The notes under the pieces were generated by a model. The model searched no databases, was not told the origin of the DNA, and worked only from the letters and a program-made list of their open reading frames with translations. From the NCBI GenBank assembly GCA_022059125.1, contig JAEUWY010000005.1, forward strand, positions 4,712,001 through 4,776,000: 64,000 bases of DNA, read 5' to 3'. The stretch comes from Corynespora cassiicola. Lineage: Eukaryota; Ascomycota; Dothideomycetes; Pleosporales; Corynesporascaceae. Below, in pieces: positions 34,016 to 44,877 of this stretch. The stretch's first letter is position 1, and each line of letters begins with the position of its first letter. Made by a program: the position numbers and the translations under genes.

Positions 34016-36724
34016 ATGCAGCGCCTTCTCTCCCTCTCTCGGCGCCGACTTTTGACTTCTTCTCCACCCAAGTTTGCGAGGCCGCTGGCGACTCATCATC
34101 TTTCTTTGACTCACCTCTCCCACCTGCCGCCCCATTCCCCTCTGCCCAAGTGCCCCGCTTCCCGCACATCTGCGCGCTGCTTCTCCCACTCAGAGTCACG
34201 CCTCCTCCCGCCCTCTGCCACCATGGACGCCGTCAAGTCTGCCCCCATCACCGTCGACGACATCGCCGCCACCCTGAAGAATGTCGGCCTCGACGCTGTG
34301 CCCCAGCAGCCAAACACGTATCCCGCCCTCAATCCCTTCGACATCTACCGCTCGCACATCACCGATCTGCTGGCGCAAACCACCGGCATAGACAAGGCCA
34401 TCATATACCCCACGCTTGCGTGGACCGCAAAGCCTGAGAATGGCGACCTGCAGCTCGCCGTGCCTGCCTTGCGCCAAAAGGGTAGGGACATGAAGGAGTT
34501 TGCAAAGGAGATTGGAGAAAAGTTCCCAGAGTCTCCTTTGGTGAAGAAGCCCCTGGTCACTGGTACCTTTGTGGGCTTCTTCTTCAAACCCGGCCCCCTG
34601 ATCAACGTCGTTCTCCCCATGATCCACAAGGCCGGCGCTACGTTCGGCTTCAACCCCAACTTTGGCCTAAAGGATCCCTCGGACCCATCCAAGGGCCGCA
34701 AGACTGTCGTCTTTGACTTTAGCTCTCCCAACATCGCGAAGCCCTTCCACGCAGGTCACTTGCGATCGACCATCATCGGAGGTTTCTTGGGCAATCTCTA
34801 CGACGGCGCTGGGTGAGCAAGATTTAGCTGGTACAACATGGAAGATGCTAACACTTATTAGCTGGGACGTTGTTAGGCTCAATTACCTCGGAGACTGGGG
34901 CAAGCAATATGGTGTCCTCGCCATTGGTTTCGACCTTTACGGCTCAGAAGATGAGCTCGTCAAGAACCCTATCGGTCACCTTTACGACATTTACGTCCGC
35001 ATCAGCAAGACCGCCGCCGAGGAAGCCGACCAAGTCAAGGCTGCAAAGGAGCAGATTGCCTCGCTCAAGGAGCAGAGCGGAGATACCAGCGAGCTGGAGG
35101 CCCAGGTGGCTAAGATCGAGAACGAGGGCGTCGACCAACAGGCCAGGAATTACTTCAAGCGCATGTGCGATGGCGAGCCCAAGGCTTTGGCCATCTGGAA
35201 GCGTTTCCGTGATGTATAGAAGCCCCATTTAGTAGTGATGAGGTTGATGCTGACTTTATTAGCTGTCCATTGAAAAGTACAAGGAGACGTATGCTCGTCT
35301 CAACATCCGGTACGATGTCTACTCTGGGGAGTCCCAAATCAAGGAGGAGAGTATGGATCGGGCTGCCAGGGAGATGGAAGAAAAGAATGTCTCCGAGAAC
35401 AGTGACGGAGCCGTTGTTGTGTACGTTGAACGCTCCACTACTCGCTAGTCTCTCGACTGACCCTAGCAGCGATTTGACCAAATACTCAAAAAAGCTCGGA
35501 AAAGCCATTGTAAAGAAGAAGGATGGAACTTCGCTCTACCTCACCCGAGATATCGGCGCTGCCTTTGAGCGATACGAGACCTACAAGTTCGACCGTATGA
35601 TCTACGTCGTGGCCAGCCAACAGGTAAGAAGGCGCATCACTTGATATATCCAACGCTGAAACGTCCAGGATCTCCACTTTGCCCAATTGTTCAAGATTTT
35701 GGAGGCAATGGGCTACAAGGATATCGCCTCCAAGTGCCAGCACATCAACTTTGGTATTTTGCCACAATGCATATGTGATTCGAGCAATCTTCGCTGACTG
35801 GTTCCTCTACAGGCATGGTCCTTGGTATGTCTACCCGAAAGGGAACCGCCAAGTTCCTCGACGACATGTAAGTGCCTGCCACCTTCAAGTTGTGCACGTG
35901 TACTAATCCTCTGCGAAGCTTGCGTGATGTCCGCGATAAGATGCATGAAGTCATGAAGAGCAACGAGGACAAATACAAGCAGGTCGAGGAGCCTGAAAAG
36001 GTGGCCGATATTCTGGGCATTTCTGCCGTTATGGTGCAGGACATGAAGGGCAAGCGCATCAACAACTACACTTTCGACATGGATCGCATGACCAGCTTTG
36101 AGGGGTGAGTGACTGGAATGCTGCATATGCAGATGCAGTGACTGACACATCACAGTGACACTGGCCCGTACCTTCAATATGCCCATGCTCGTTTGTCCTC
36201 GATCAACCGCCGAGGTAAGCTCCTATCCTGCGAGATAATTTAAGGTCACGCTGACAATTTTTTTTCAAGCCATCGCCGCGGTTCCAGAACTCGCCTCGGT
36301 CGACCTCGCCTCAGCGGACTGGTCCTTGCTTACAGAGACTCACGCTGTCGAGCTTGTCCGCCAGCTCGCCAGCTGGCCCGATGTCTTCATCAACACCATA
36401 AAGACTCAAGAGCCAACCACGGTGAGCCGCCTCGAATGAGCCTCGCAAAACGGACCTCGGCAGCTGACTAACAATCTACTCAGGTCCTCACTTACCTGTT
36501 CAAGATGGCCCACGCCCTAAGCTCCAGCTACGACCACCTGCAGGTCGTCGGCAGCGAGCGCAATGTCATGATTGCCAGGCTTTCGCTGTACTCGGCCGCC
36601 AGGCAGGTTCTCAACAATGGAATGAGGGTCCTTGGCCTGTCCCCCGTCGAGAGGTACGCTTCCCCTCACATTTGTCCGCCCACCCCAATTTACAAGTCGA
36701 CTAACGCGTGGAAACAGGATGTGA
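34016..36724 (+). CDS. Arginyl-tRNA synthetase, probably dual cytosolic/mitochondrial
   Basis: Eleven exons: 34016-34812, 34862-35213, 35263-35420, 35470-35623, 35669-35753, 35813-35867, 35919-36104, 36156-36214, 36270-36421, 36484-36653, 36718-36724. From ATG 34223 the protein is 655 residues (cytosolic size); from ATG 34016 it is 724. The enzyme attaches arginine to tRNA-Arg. Class I signature HAGH is at 245-248 of the long form, and the KMSKS equivalent is GMSTRKG at 520-526; the anticodon-binding domain follows. The 69-residue extension is rich in Arg, Ser, Leu and Pro with one acidic residue, like a mitochondrial presequence. ATG 34016 has a poor context (C at -3), while ATG 34223 reads GCCACCATGG. 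No other ATG lies between them. The last exon is only 7 nt (rest of an Arg codon, Met, stop). Intron 3 has a tandem TAGCAG acceptor; I used the CAG. Confidence 0.95.
34217..34226 (+). promoter_or_regulatory. Strong Kozak start for the short synthetase form
   Basis: GCCACCATGG is a near-ideal fungal and eukaryotic initiation context at the second in-frame ATG. The first ATG (34016) sits in TTGCATATGC, with a pyrimidine at -3 and no G at +4. The 204 bases between them contain no ATG in any frame, which suits leaky scanning. Confidence 0.7.
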
Positions 36725-39700
36725 GCGCCTTTTACTCGGTTTCCGAGAGTTGCTGTCGCTGTCCTAAGGGACGGACGGCATGTTCATTCAAATGGCGTAC
36801 TGGGATATCTTTTTGTTCAAAAATACCATCCAGAGCGCTATTCGGTTCGGGTGTCTTCGCTCTGCGAGGTTGGATTCGCAAGTTTTTGGGCTCAGAGAGA
36901 GGCCGGGGCCCGGATATGCTTGGCCATGTAGGACTGTCGATGCGTGGGGGGGATGGTGCATAGATACCCCGACGGAAGGGGAGCACGTGTAGCAGTAGTA
37001 GCAGTAGCAGAGGCAAAAGCAAAGAAAAAGTACATGCAAGAGTGAAGAAAAAATAGTCATTTTTGCATGGCCTGATTCGGGCTGCGTACGTGAGGCTGAG
37101 TCTCAGGCATTGCATCGCATGCGGGAGTGCCGACTAGTGCTCACGCAGACATGCCATGCTCGACACCTGCACACCACACCACACGACAGAGCGACCAACT
37201 GACCGACCGACGGCCACGCATGCCCTCATCTCAGATAACGCCCAAGCCCGCGGCGTGCAGCAAGCAGCGAGATGAGATGGCGCAGTCGACCAGCGAATCG
37301 CCGTGGGCGTAATCACACTCGCACCCCTCAGACCCAATCAGGAGGCCAAAAGGAGTAGCCTACCCTCAGCACCGGCCGGCCGTCGCCCATCCGAATGAGC
37401 ACCCAGAGCCAGCACCGAGCTAGCCAACACGACACCATTTTATTCACTCTGCATACGGCCGCCTAGATAGCGACCTAGCAATCTACTCACCCAGAGCCCC
37501 CCGCAGGCATCCTCCATGCTGCGAGGCATCCGACGGGCAGGCAAGAACCATGAAACCAGCGCTCTGGAATTCTCGGCAGGCGCCCGAGCCGGTGAGCAGG
37601 CTCGCAGGTGGGCTAGAGAACGCACGCAGGGAGCCCGCGAGGCTCGAGGGCGGTGGTGCGGTTGGCTGGGGCCGGGCGGTGCGGTGCTGGGATGGACGAG
37701 GTAATGGGAGGAGAGGGTGGGGAGACGGTGAAGGGCGTTGACTAGTCTTGGTCGTAGTAGTCGGTAGTAGTTGCGGGGCTACGTGATGGGTAGGGTAGTG
37801 TTAGTTCGTTGCAGGCAGACAAATTTCTCGCGCAGAAACCAGAATGCCGCGTGCTAGTTGGATTTTGCGGTTTCTCAGTGTGCGGTTTCATCATCTGTAG
37901 CTAGCGGCATAGTGCGCGGCTCTTCTTCTCGACGTGCAGCTGAGCCTGACAAGGCGCATAAGAGATTGACTCTGCGGGCTACGTCATCTCTACACTGCCT
38001 TCCGCTGTTCCGAAATTCCGAAAATAAAGTCTGTGTGTGAGTCGCTAGCGCATGGCGCTCTCTTTCCGAGACTTATCCCATCTTTTGATGGGGACAGGGT
38101 TGCAGTGGGCTGGACGGGACGATAGCTCGCTCTTCGCTCGGGCAGAGATGGCACTGCACACTAACTCACCAGTCACAAGTGAAGAGAACCAGACGATTGG
38201 ACCTGTTAGCGTCGACGGTAGGAGGTCTGCTGAGCGAAGATGCCAAGGCCGCACAAAACAAGATCCTTGCATCGGGTCAAAATTCAGACGTGGGAAAAAA
38301 AAGGAAAGCTGGCAGCGTGCCCACATGTACGCAATCAATGGTACTGGTCGCCTCTGGCTCGAAGCGTCCAGCTGGACAACGCTGCGCCGGGCGTGGTTGC
38401 GAATCAACGGACACCGGAATTCCCGGCCGCGCTCGCAGACCGAGCCACGAATATTCCAGCACAGCCGACCATTCTGCCTTGCTGTGTGGAGTTGCCGTCA
38501 TCTGAAACCATTCATTCTATTCTGCGTGTGACACATGTCGGTGATGGTAGGAAATATGGTGTTGAGGCTGGACGCGATACCCAGAATAGCCGCCGGAGTG
38601 GGTCCCGTTGGGCTGTGGCCTTGCTGTAGCCCTGTTCTGCACTGCAAATCCCATACGCTTGTGGGGGGACTGGGCAGCGAACAAATCCTTGATCCGCTCC
38701 GTTGGGTCGCAAAATATTCGTTCGGGCAGCGAGAGCGTGGTGAGTCACATTCCTGGTGGAGACGAGATATGGGGCGCAGAGTAGAGGGGTTTGGAGCAGG
38801 AACTCCTGGGAAAAGATTACGAAGAGAACGAAGAGGACAGAGGGTGGCCATGGCAGAGTGTCGATTGCCACGCGGTAACGGAGGGGCCACCCGTTCTTGA
38901 CTGAGTGGATAGGCATGCCTTTGAGCCGCAAACTGATCCAAGTGGAGCCAAGGATGAGGCTCACGATACCTAGAGGGCAGTGGAGCAGTAGCGAGCATAG
39001 GGGCAAATTTTTCGCCTTCAAAATGGGGATCCGACCTACAGAGCGAGGGTAAACGGCTTTGGCTGAGTCTTGACGACTATCCATGAACCAGGTTGGCCTC
39101 CGAGTTCCGCCGTCGTCTAGTCTCACTCTGACACGAATACCAACGATGGAGTCACTGGTACCATCAAAGAACATCCAGTCCTAGTGGCCCCTTCCAGCAC
39201 TGACCTGGCAAACGTCTTGAGAATGGCCGCTCGCATGGTTGTCGGACAAGAAGCAAGCAAGAAAGCGCAGAGATGGGCACGAATCGCCGAGATGGCATTA
39301 TAGGGCGTGGCGCAAGTCAAGATGTCGAGGAGGCTGCAAGCCACCGATTTCGACTCGAGCAGGGTCCAGTAGAGATGACGAGGGCTCTGATTGCTTCGTG
39401 TCCCGTGTGCTCTGGGCTTTGTTGAGAAGGCAGCAGTGAAGGACACGCCACCAGAGCGTGATTTGCGAGTGCAAGCAGCCATGAGGGCTATGGAATGGAC
39501 GACGAGTGCGACACGGTGGTAAAACCCGGTCTTGGGGAGAGACCCTGCCTGCGGAGATTTTTGGATGCGGAGGAATAGAGGCCTCGAGGTGGTGCGGATG
39601 GAGGGCTAAGGCCCAAAGCAGCGTGGCTTGCCTGGCAGATATATGCCAGTCTGGAAGCACTCGTAGCAGGCCAAGTCACGGTGGAACGGCGGCGGCGGCG

Positions 39701-40440
39701 GCGGTCATGGCAGGCTCAGGAGACTGCGGGGGAGGAGTGGACAAGACAGCAAGAATGGCGGCAGGCGAAGTTTGAGCAGTGCGACGGGGGGAGAGGAGAC
39801 GAGAGGAGAAGAGAGTGCATGGTGGTGCATTGTGCCACCTTTGGATGCGGAGCTGGCAGCGGCCCAAACAGGCAGGAACCAGGCGTGGACAAGGCTAACA
39901 ACGTGGTGGCCACCAAGGCCAGCGGCTTGTGCGGAGCAAAGGGGAGAGGGCAAGTGTCACGTCGCAGAGGCAGGCAGGCAGCAGAGAGCGTCTTCGCGGG
40001 TGGAATTGGGTGGAATTGTTGGGCTAGCTCCAGGCTCGAAAGGGTTCACCGGAAAGGCCCACGGTCAGCAGAGCAGTCGTGGCCGGGGGGGCTGGGGCAA
40101 TGGCCGGGAAGTGGGAACTGGGCGGGTGTGTCGCACGCATACAGGTGTTTGTATATTGCTGGACGGCGGGAGTGGGGCGCGACATGTTCTGGAAGGCGCA
40201 GGACGTGGAGCAGGCTGGGGGCAGGCATGGCGCGGGTGGCGAGAGGGACATGGGCAGAGATTTCTAGGGCTGCGAGATGGATGGGAAAGGAGGGCGTGGA
40301 GGTGGTGAAGGGCAGGGCGTGGATGGCCGAATGGGTGTTGTTCCTGCATGGTCGGTGCTCTGCGGCGCGACTGACGTGGCTGGCCCAAAAAAACAAAGGT
40401 GCGGAGCTGACAGCTGAGAGTGCAGGGCCGCGACTGTCAG

Positions 40441-40470
40441 AGGCTGCCAGAGGCTGCCAGAGGCTGCCAG
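40441..40470. repeat. Ten-base tandem repeat, three copies
   Basis: AGGCTGCCAG occurs three times in a row, exactly. Confidence 0.9.
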
Positions 40471-41330
40471 AGAGCTGGTGTTCCATGGCTCCGGCCAGCC
40501 GTCAGGTCCGCCAGGCCCGTCCAGCGCGACGACATACACGACCATGGCCCGACGCTCGACTGAGGACGTGTAGTCGGGAGTAGCTCTACGGGACCGCAGC
40601 CGTCGTCGCAAAAAACGGCGACGGTGGGCACCGCGGCCAGGCGGCGATCAGCGGCTAGGCCCGCCCAGGACTAGCCCCCGTTGCGCGCAGCCAGCCCGCC
40701 CATAACAGGCGGTGAGGGCGAGGGCGAGGGCCATGCCGCTGAGCAGTTTCAGGTGCGTCGATTCGACCGCTGCTCGACCAGAAACCCAGAATCCAGAAGT
40801 CCGGCAGGCCAGCGCGCGTTGCAGTTGCTCGTCCGCTGCGGGGGGGATGTGCGCGAGGGGGGCAGAAGGGGGGGCGGCCGACAACCAGCCAGGGCGGCCA
40901 GCAGCGCGCGGGTTGAGACGGCGACAGGCCAATTGGGCGGCCGGCTGGGTCTTTATTACGCACATGAAGGCGAGGTGCCGTGATGGCCTCCAGGGAGCAG
41001 CACGGTGCCGCCAGCGAAGGATCGGGCGCGCCTGTCGCAGAGTGCCGCAGAGGGCTGCTCGAGGCCGCGGGTGATTAGCTGGCGGCGACAGGCCCTCGAT
41101 TGCTTTTGCGTCGCGCCCCCCGTCGCCGTCTGCATCTCCCATACGAGGCCGCTCTCTGGAGACGAGGGCCGGTAATTAACGTGCAGCAGCGCAGCAGTGC
41201 ATCAGTGCATCGGTGCAGCGCTGCATCACCACCGCGACCGCGCGCTCGAATCCTCTGGCAATCCTCTGGCCGGCCTGCCAATCGAGTGGAGCAGCCGAGC
41301 GGCCACCCATGAGCAGCCGCCCATCGCCCG

Positions 41331-41358
41331 TCCACCCATCCACCCATCCACCCATCCC
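41331..41358. repeat. Octamer tandem repeat (CCACCCAT)n
   Basis: About three and a half exact copies in the GC-rich gene-free region. Confidence 0.85.
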
Positions 41359-41463
41359 AAGGCCCGTGTGGGGAGACGGCGCGCGCAGGGCTGGACGGCC
41401 AAACGCCCCGTGACGGCCTCGACTTGCACCCGACTGGGAGCCCCGACTGCGAGCGCGAGCCTC

Positions 41464-41490
41464 GACTGGCGACTGGCGACTGGCGACTGG
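41464..41490. repeat. Seven-base tandem repeat (GACTGGC)n
   Basis: Three full copies plus six bases of a fourth. Confidence 0.9.
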
Positions 41491-42101
41491 GGCCTGGGGG
41501 ACTGGGAAAAATTCAATACGCCGTTCTTCCATAGAAAACAATACGCCCACGGCCGCTGGTCCGCATCACCCGCATCGCCAGGCTCGCCAGGCCTGCAGCG
41601 CCCGGCCGTCGCCCGTCGTCGCCCGCAGCCCGCCGCCCGAGCCCAGCCGCGCGCTGACTGAGTGGGTGAGTGGGTGACTGACTGACTGACCGACGGCCCT
41701 GCTGGCGCTGGCCACTGCCGCCGCTGCGGTCGCTGCGGTCGCGGCCGTCGCTGCTGGCCGGCTGCTGGTGGCCACGGGCGCGGTCATGGCGGTCATGGTG
41801 GCCAGGGTGGTCAGGGCGGCCATGGGCATGGTCACGGCCGTGGTCGTGGTCGTGGTCGCGGTAGCGGTAGTGGTTGCGGCCCAGGAGGCCCCAGAAGGCG
41901 CCCAACGACCAAGTAGGTGTAATTCATGCGCCGCCCCCAGCACCAGCCCGCACTGCCCACCCACTGCCCTCGTTTTAAAATTTCCACCCTGCCCGATTCC
42001 TCTTTAAAAAATTCCCCGCCATCTCTCTCGGATTGCGAGAGTAAAAAAAGACGCTTGCGCTCGTCATACCTGAGGAACCATTTGCATCTCGCACCCTCCC
42101 G

Positions 42102-42128
42102 ACCCTACCCTACCCTACCCTACCCTAC
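42102..42128. repeat. Pentanucleotide repeat (CCCTA)5
   Basis: Five copies of CCCTA lie about 340 bases upstream of the gene at 42469, within its pyrimidine-rich presumed leader. The unit is one base shorter than the TTAGGG/CCCTAA telomere repeat, so it is not telomeric. Confidence 0.85.
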
Positions 42129-42468
42129 CTGGCCTGCCTTGCCTTGCCCTCCCCTACCCCCTCCCTCCCCTCACTTCTGCTCACTCCGGCTCACCACCAC
42201 TCTTCCTCCTCTTCTCTCGACTCCCCTCGCCATGAGAGTTGCTGCCTGCCGCTACCCACACCTGGTCCGTCGCCTTTATTAGCTGCAAATGCGCCTGCCA
42301 TCCTCTGCACCCGCCGCATGAGCCTGAAGGGTCGATCGCGCTTTTACCCGCTATCGATATCGCACCGTCCCGTGCGGCCCCTACGCCGGCAATCTCTCAA
42401 AGTCAGCCTGGACTGACCACACTTTTTTGAACCCTCCTTCTCCTTCCATCTCACCCCCTCCAACCAAC

Positions 42469-44877
42469 ATGTCTGCCTACCAGGCCCAAGTCGAGGACTG
42501 CTCCGACGCCGAATCCGACGGCGGCGGCCTCGTCACCAACTTCAACGAGACCCCAGCGCCAGACACGCCGCGCACAACGTCGCCCAGCAAGGCCAACGTC
42601 GCAACCAAGCGCTCGCACCCCTCGGACCTGGGTGTCGGCGACAAGGCCCCCGCCCAAGAAAAGGTGGTCACTGATGACCTCCAGAGCGAGTCTGGGTATT
42701 CCTGCCATACCGCCGCGACCGCGAGCAGCGCTGATTCGGCCCAAAGCACGAGGTCGTCGCGAAGCCCGTCCTCCCCCCCGACGAGCGTTGCTTCGGTGCC
42801 TATCAAGGCTCCGCAGAGACGCCCGACCGTGACTAGCGAGGACCGAAAGAGCAGCCACACCAGCACCAGCAGCCAGTCTCGCAAGCCGCTCGTGAGGTCG
42901 TCATCCACCCGCCCCAAAGAGCGCCCTGCCGTCCTCACCAGAGAGAGCCGAGACTCCAGGGCCTCGCGCGAGTCGCGAGAGCGAGAGTCGAGGGAGTCGA
43001 GGGAGCCGAGACGAGAAGCGAGAGAGGCCAGAGAAGCGAGGGACGAGTACAGCGATCCCCACAACACCAGCGATTTTGAGCCTCGCGTTGCCCGCGGCGC
43101 TCTCGTCCCTGCTACTCGTCGCCCGCCTCCTCGCGAATACTATCCGACGGATCAACACTCTCAACGCTCGGATCTTGCGTCGAACTACAACCCCCCATCT
43201 CCGACGTACCACCGACAGACGTATGCGCATGGATCCACTCTAGTCCAGACTGGGCAGACACGTCGGCGCGCTTCCTCGACCACCCGCCCCACGAGCTACC
43301 ATGGTCCCCCCGGCCAGAGCTATAACTCGGGCGCCCCCAGTTACCCAAGCCCACCTCAAGAACACGGCCCTCCCCCATCCATCTCCGCCTACTCTGTGCA
43401 ACCACACTACCAGCAGCAGAGCCCAATGTTCTCCAACATGATGGCAGCTCCCACCCCTCCTGGGTACTACAATGCCATGCCACATCAGATGCAGCACCAA
43501 ATGCAGCAGTCGACGCCGCCCTACGAGTACCCGCGTCCGCCAATGCCTTCTCGAAACTCGACCTCCTCATACAACACTCGTCCCGCCTCTGCCCACTACA
43601 ACCCACTAGTCATACAGCAAGACCAGGGCAAGCAGGCCTTGCCATCGGCTCGCTTCGCCCCTCAGGGACCCAGGCCCGAAAGACAACTCCAGGTCTACGG
43701 AAATGACTCTGACAGCGAGTCGGACTACTCTGCTCCCGAAGTAAAACAGCTCCCGCCAGCCCCACGTCGTCAATCCATCATGGCCCCTCCCGCCAAGCCC
43801 ACACCGCCACCCAAGGTGACTCAAACGGTTGCTACTTCCACCAAGCGACGTCCCAGCCTCAGGCACCCCCCGGAGTACCACTCGAGTCATCGCTTGAGCC
43901 AGTCTCAGACCCTTCCCGAGCGTCCTCGTGAGAGGGAGCTCCGCGAATCTGACAAGTCTCGATCTGCTGCCCCGTCTAGGCGACCGTCGGTCAGCCGGGC
44001 TACCACCACTACCGCCTTGGTCCATTCCAAGGGTAGCAACAGGGTGTATGATGATGATCGAAGCAACGGCAGAGTCATTGTTGAGCAGAACCGTCGACGA
44101 GCTCCTGAGTACGCCGTCGAAGAAAGGCGTCGCCGCCGCGAGCCCACGGTATACCGTGACAATGGCTACGATGATGCCAATGAGAAGCAACGACGCCGTC
44201 AATCCCGAGTCCCCGACGAGGAAGTTGAAGAAAAGCGTCACCGCCGCGGCTCAAAAGTTATTCGTGCCCCACCGCCTCCGCCTCCGCCGCCTCCGCAGGA
44301 CGATGATTACTCTTACGAGTCCTCTACGGACGAGGAGCCGGAGCCGGAGCGTCATCGCAGGGCCAACCGGCCCCGTCGGCCCACCGTTAGTGAGCAGCAA
44401 AGCTCGGCCCAGGCTTACATGAACTCCACCCGTGGCAACCGTGAAGACCTCTCCGACCGCATTCACAGCGTTGTAAAGGGCGGGTCTCACATCTCTGGCC
44501 CGTCTGAGGCTGGGTCTTCTCGCAGCCGAGGCAGCGACAAGCAGAGCCAGTACAGGGACGAGATTCGACTTCGCGTGGATGCCTCTGCTCCCCTCAGTCT
44601 CCAATTCAATGGCGACATGGAAGGTCGCAACCTTCAGATTGTCCCCGTTGAAGGTGGAATGGCCGACATTGTCATTGGCAACCCTGGGCAAAGAGCAGAG
44701 ACTGTTTACCACGCCAGTGAGCGCGGGAGCGAACGTGGTGGAGCCAGGAAGCTGATTGCCGCCAATTCCCACCGAAGAGATGCTGAGGAACGGTCTGTCA
44801 AGAGCAGCCGCACAGCCCACAGCAGGCGGCATACGGCGGATAGGCAGCCGCTTCGACGAACAACCAATTACTACTGA
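42469..44877 (+). CDS. Disordered 802-residue protein of unknown function
   Basis: A single exon beginning at ATG 42469; only TTG lies upstream in frame. Almost the whole protein is low-complexity. It has Ser/Thr/Pro-rich segments, an alternating Arg-Glu-Ser tract at about 161-195, a Gln/Met/Tyr/Pro-rich middle, basic Arg clusters, and a run of nine or more prolines near 599-608 followed by an acidic DDDYSYE-type patch. One ordered-looking block stands out near 695-740, with alternating hydrophobic residues (DEIRLRVDA... and ...MADIVIGN), and this may be the conserved core. The C-terminus is basic and ends in Tyr-Tyr. I do not recognise the family. Composition suggests a scaffold, a cytoskeletal or RNA-associated protein, or a regulatory phosphoprotein, but this is inference. 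It sits alone between two long gene-free regions. Confidence 0.8.
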   Translation: MSAYQAQVEDCSDAESDGGGLVTNFNETPAPDTPRTTSPSKANVATKRSHPSDLGVGDKAPAQEKVVTDDLQSESGYSCHTAATASSADSAQSTRSSRSPSSPPTSVASVPIKAPQRRPTVTSEDRKSSHTSTSSQSRKPLVRSSSTRPKERPAVLTRESRDSRASRESRERESRESREPRREAREAREARDEYSDPHNTSDFEPRVARGALVPATRRPPPREYYPTDQHSQRSDLASNYNPPSPTYHRQTYAHGSTLVQTGQTRRRASSTTRPTSYHGPPGQSYNSGAPSYPSPPQEHGPPPSISAYSVQPHYQQQSPMFSNMMAAPTPPGYYNAMPHQMQHQMQQSTPPYEYPRPPMPSRNSTSSYNTRPASAHYNPLVIQQDQGKQALPSARFAPQGPRPERQLQVYGNDSDSESDYSAPEVKQLPPAPRRQSIMAPPAKPTPPPKVTQTVATSTKRRPSLRHPPEYHSSHRLSQSQTLPERPRERELRESDKSRSAAPSRRPSVSRATTTTALVHSKGSNRVYDDDRSNGRVIVEQNRRRAPEYAVEERRRRREPTVYRDNGYDDANEKQRRRQSRVPDEEVEEKRHRRGSKVIRAPPPPPPPPPQDDDYSYESSTDEEPEPERHRRANRPRRPTVSEQQSSAQAYMNSTRGNREDLSDRIHSVVKGGSHISGPSEAGSSRSRGSDKQSQYRDEIRLRVDASAPLSLQFNGDMEGRNLQIVPVEGGMADIVIGNPGQRAETVYHASERGSERGGARKLIAANSHRRDAEERSVKSSRTAHSRRHTADRQPLRRTTNYY

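Larger units (their letters stand above)
36725..42468. other. 5.7-kb GC-rich gene-free region
   Basis: No supportable protein gene. High GC, especially 39.5-42 kb, creates overlapping chance frames on both strands (up to about 300 codons from GTG at 39681 and 220 codons on the minus strand at 38512-39174). They lack recognisable domains and have Arg/Ala/Gly/Pro- or Ser-biased compositions. Several short tandem repeats lie within. The last ~500 bases (41930-42468) are strongly C/T-rich and are probably the long leader or promoter of the gene at 42469. No tRNA found. Confidence 0.55.

Noticed and set aside
38512..39174. Minus-strand 220-codon frame starting at ATG
   Set aside because: Opens and closes in GC-skewed DNA, has no recognisable domain or introns, and overlaps an equally good plus-strand frame. 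Expression data could revive it.
39681..40583. Plus-strand 300-codon frame
   Set aside because: Begins at GTG, is Arg/Gly/Trp/Glu-biased from skewed DNA and shows no domains.
42102..42128. CCCTA repeat as telomeric DNA
   Set aside because: The unit is five bases, not the six of fungal CCCTAA telomeres, and it lies upstream of a gene.
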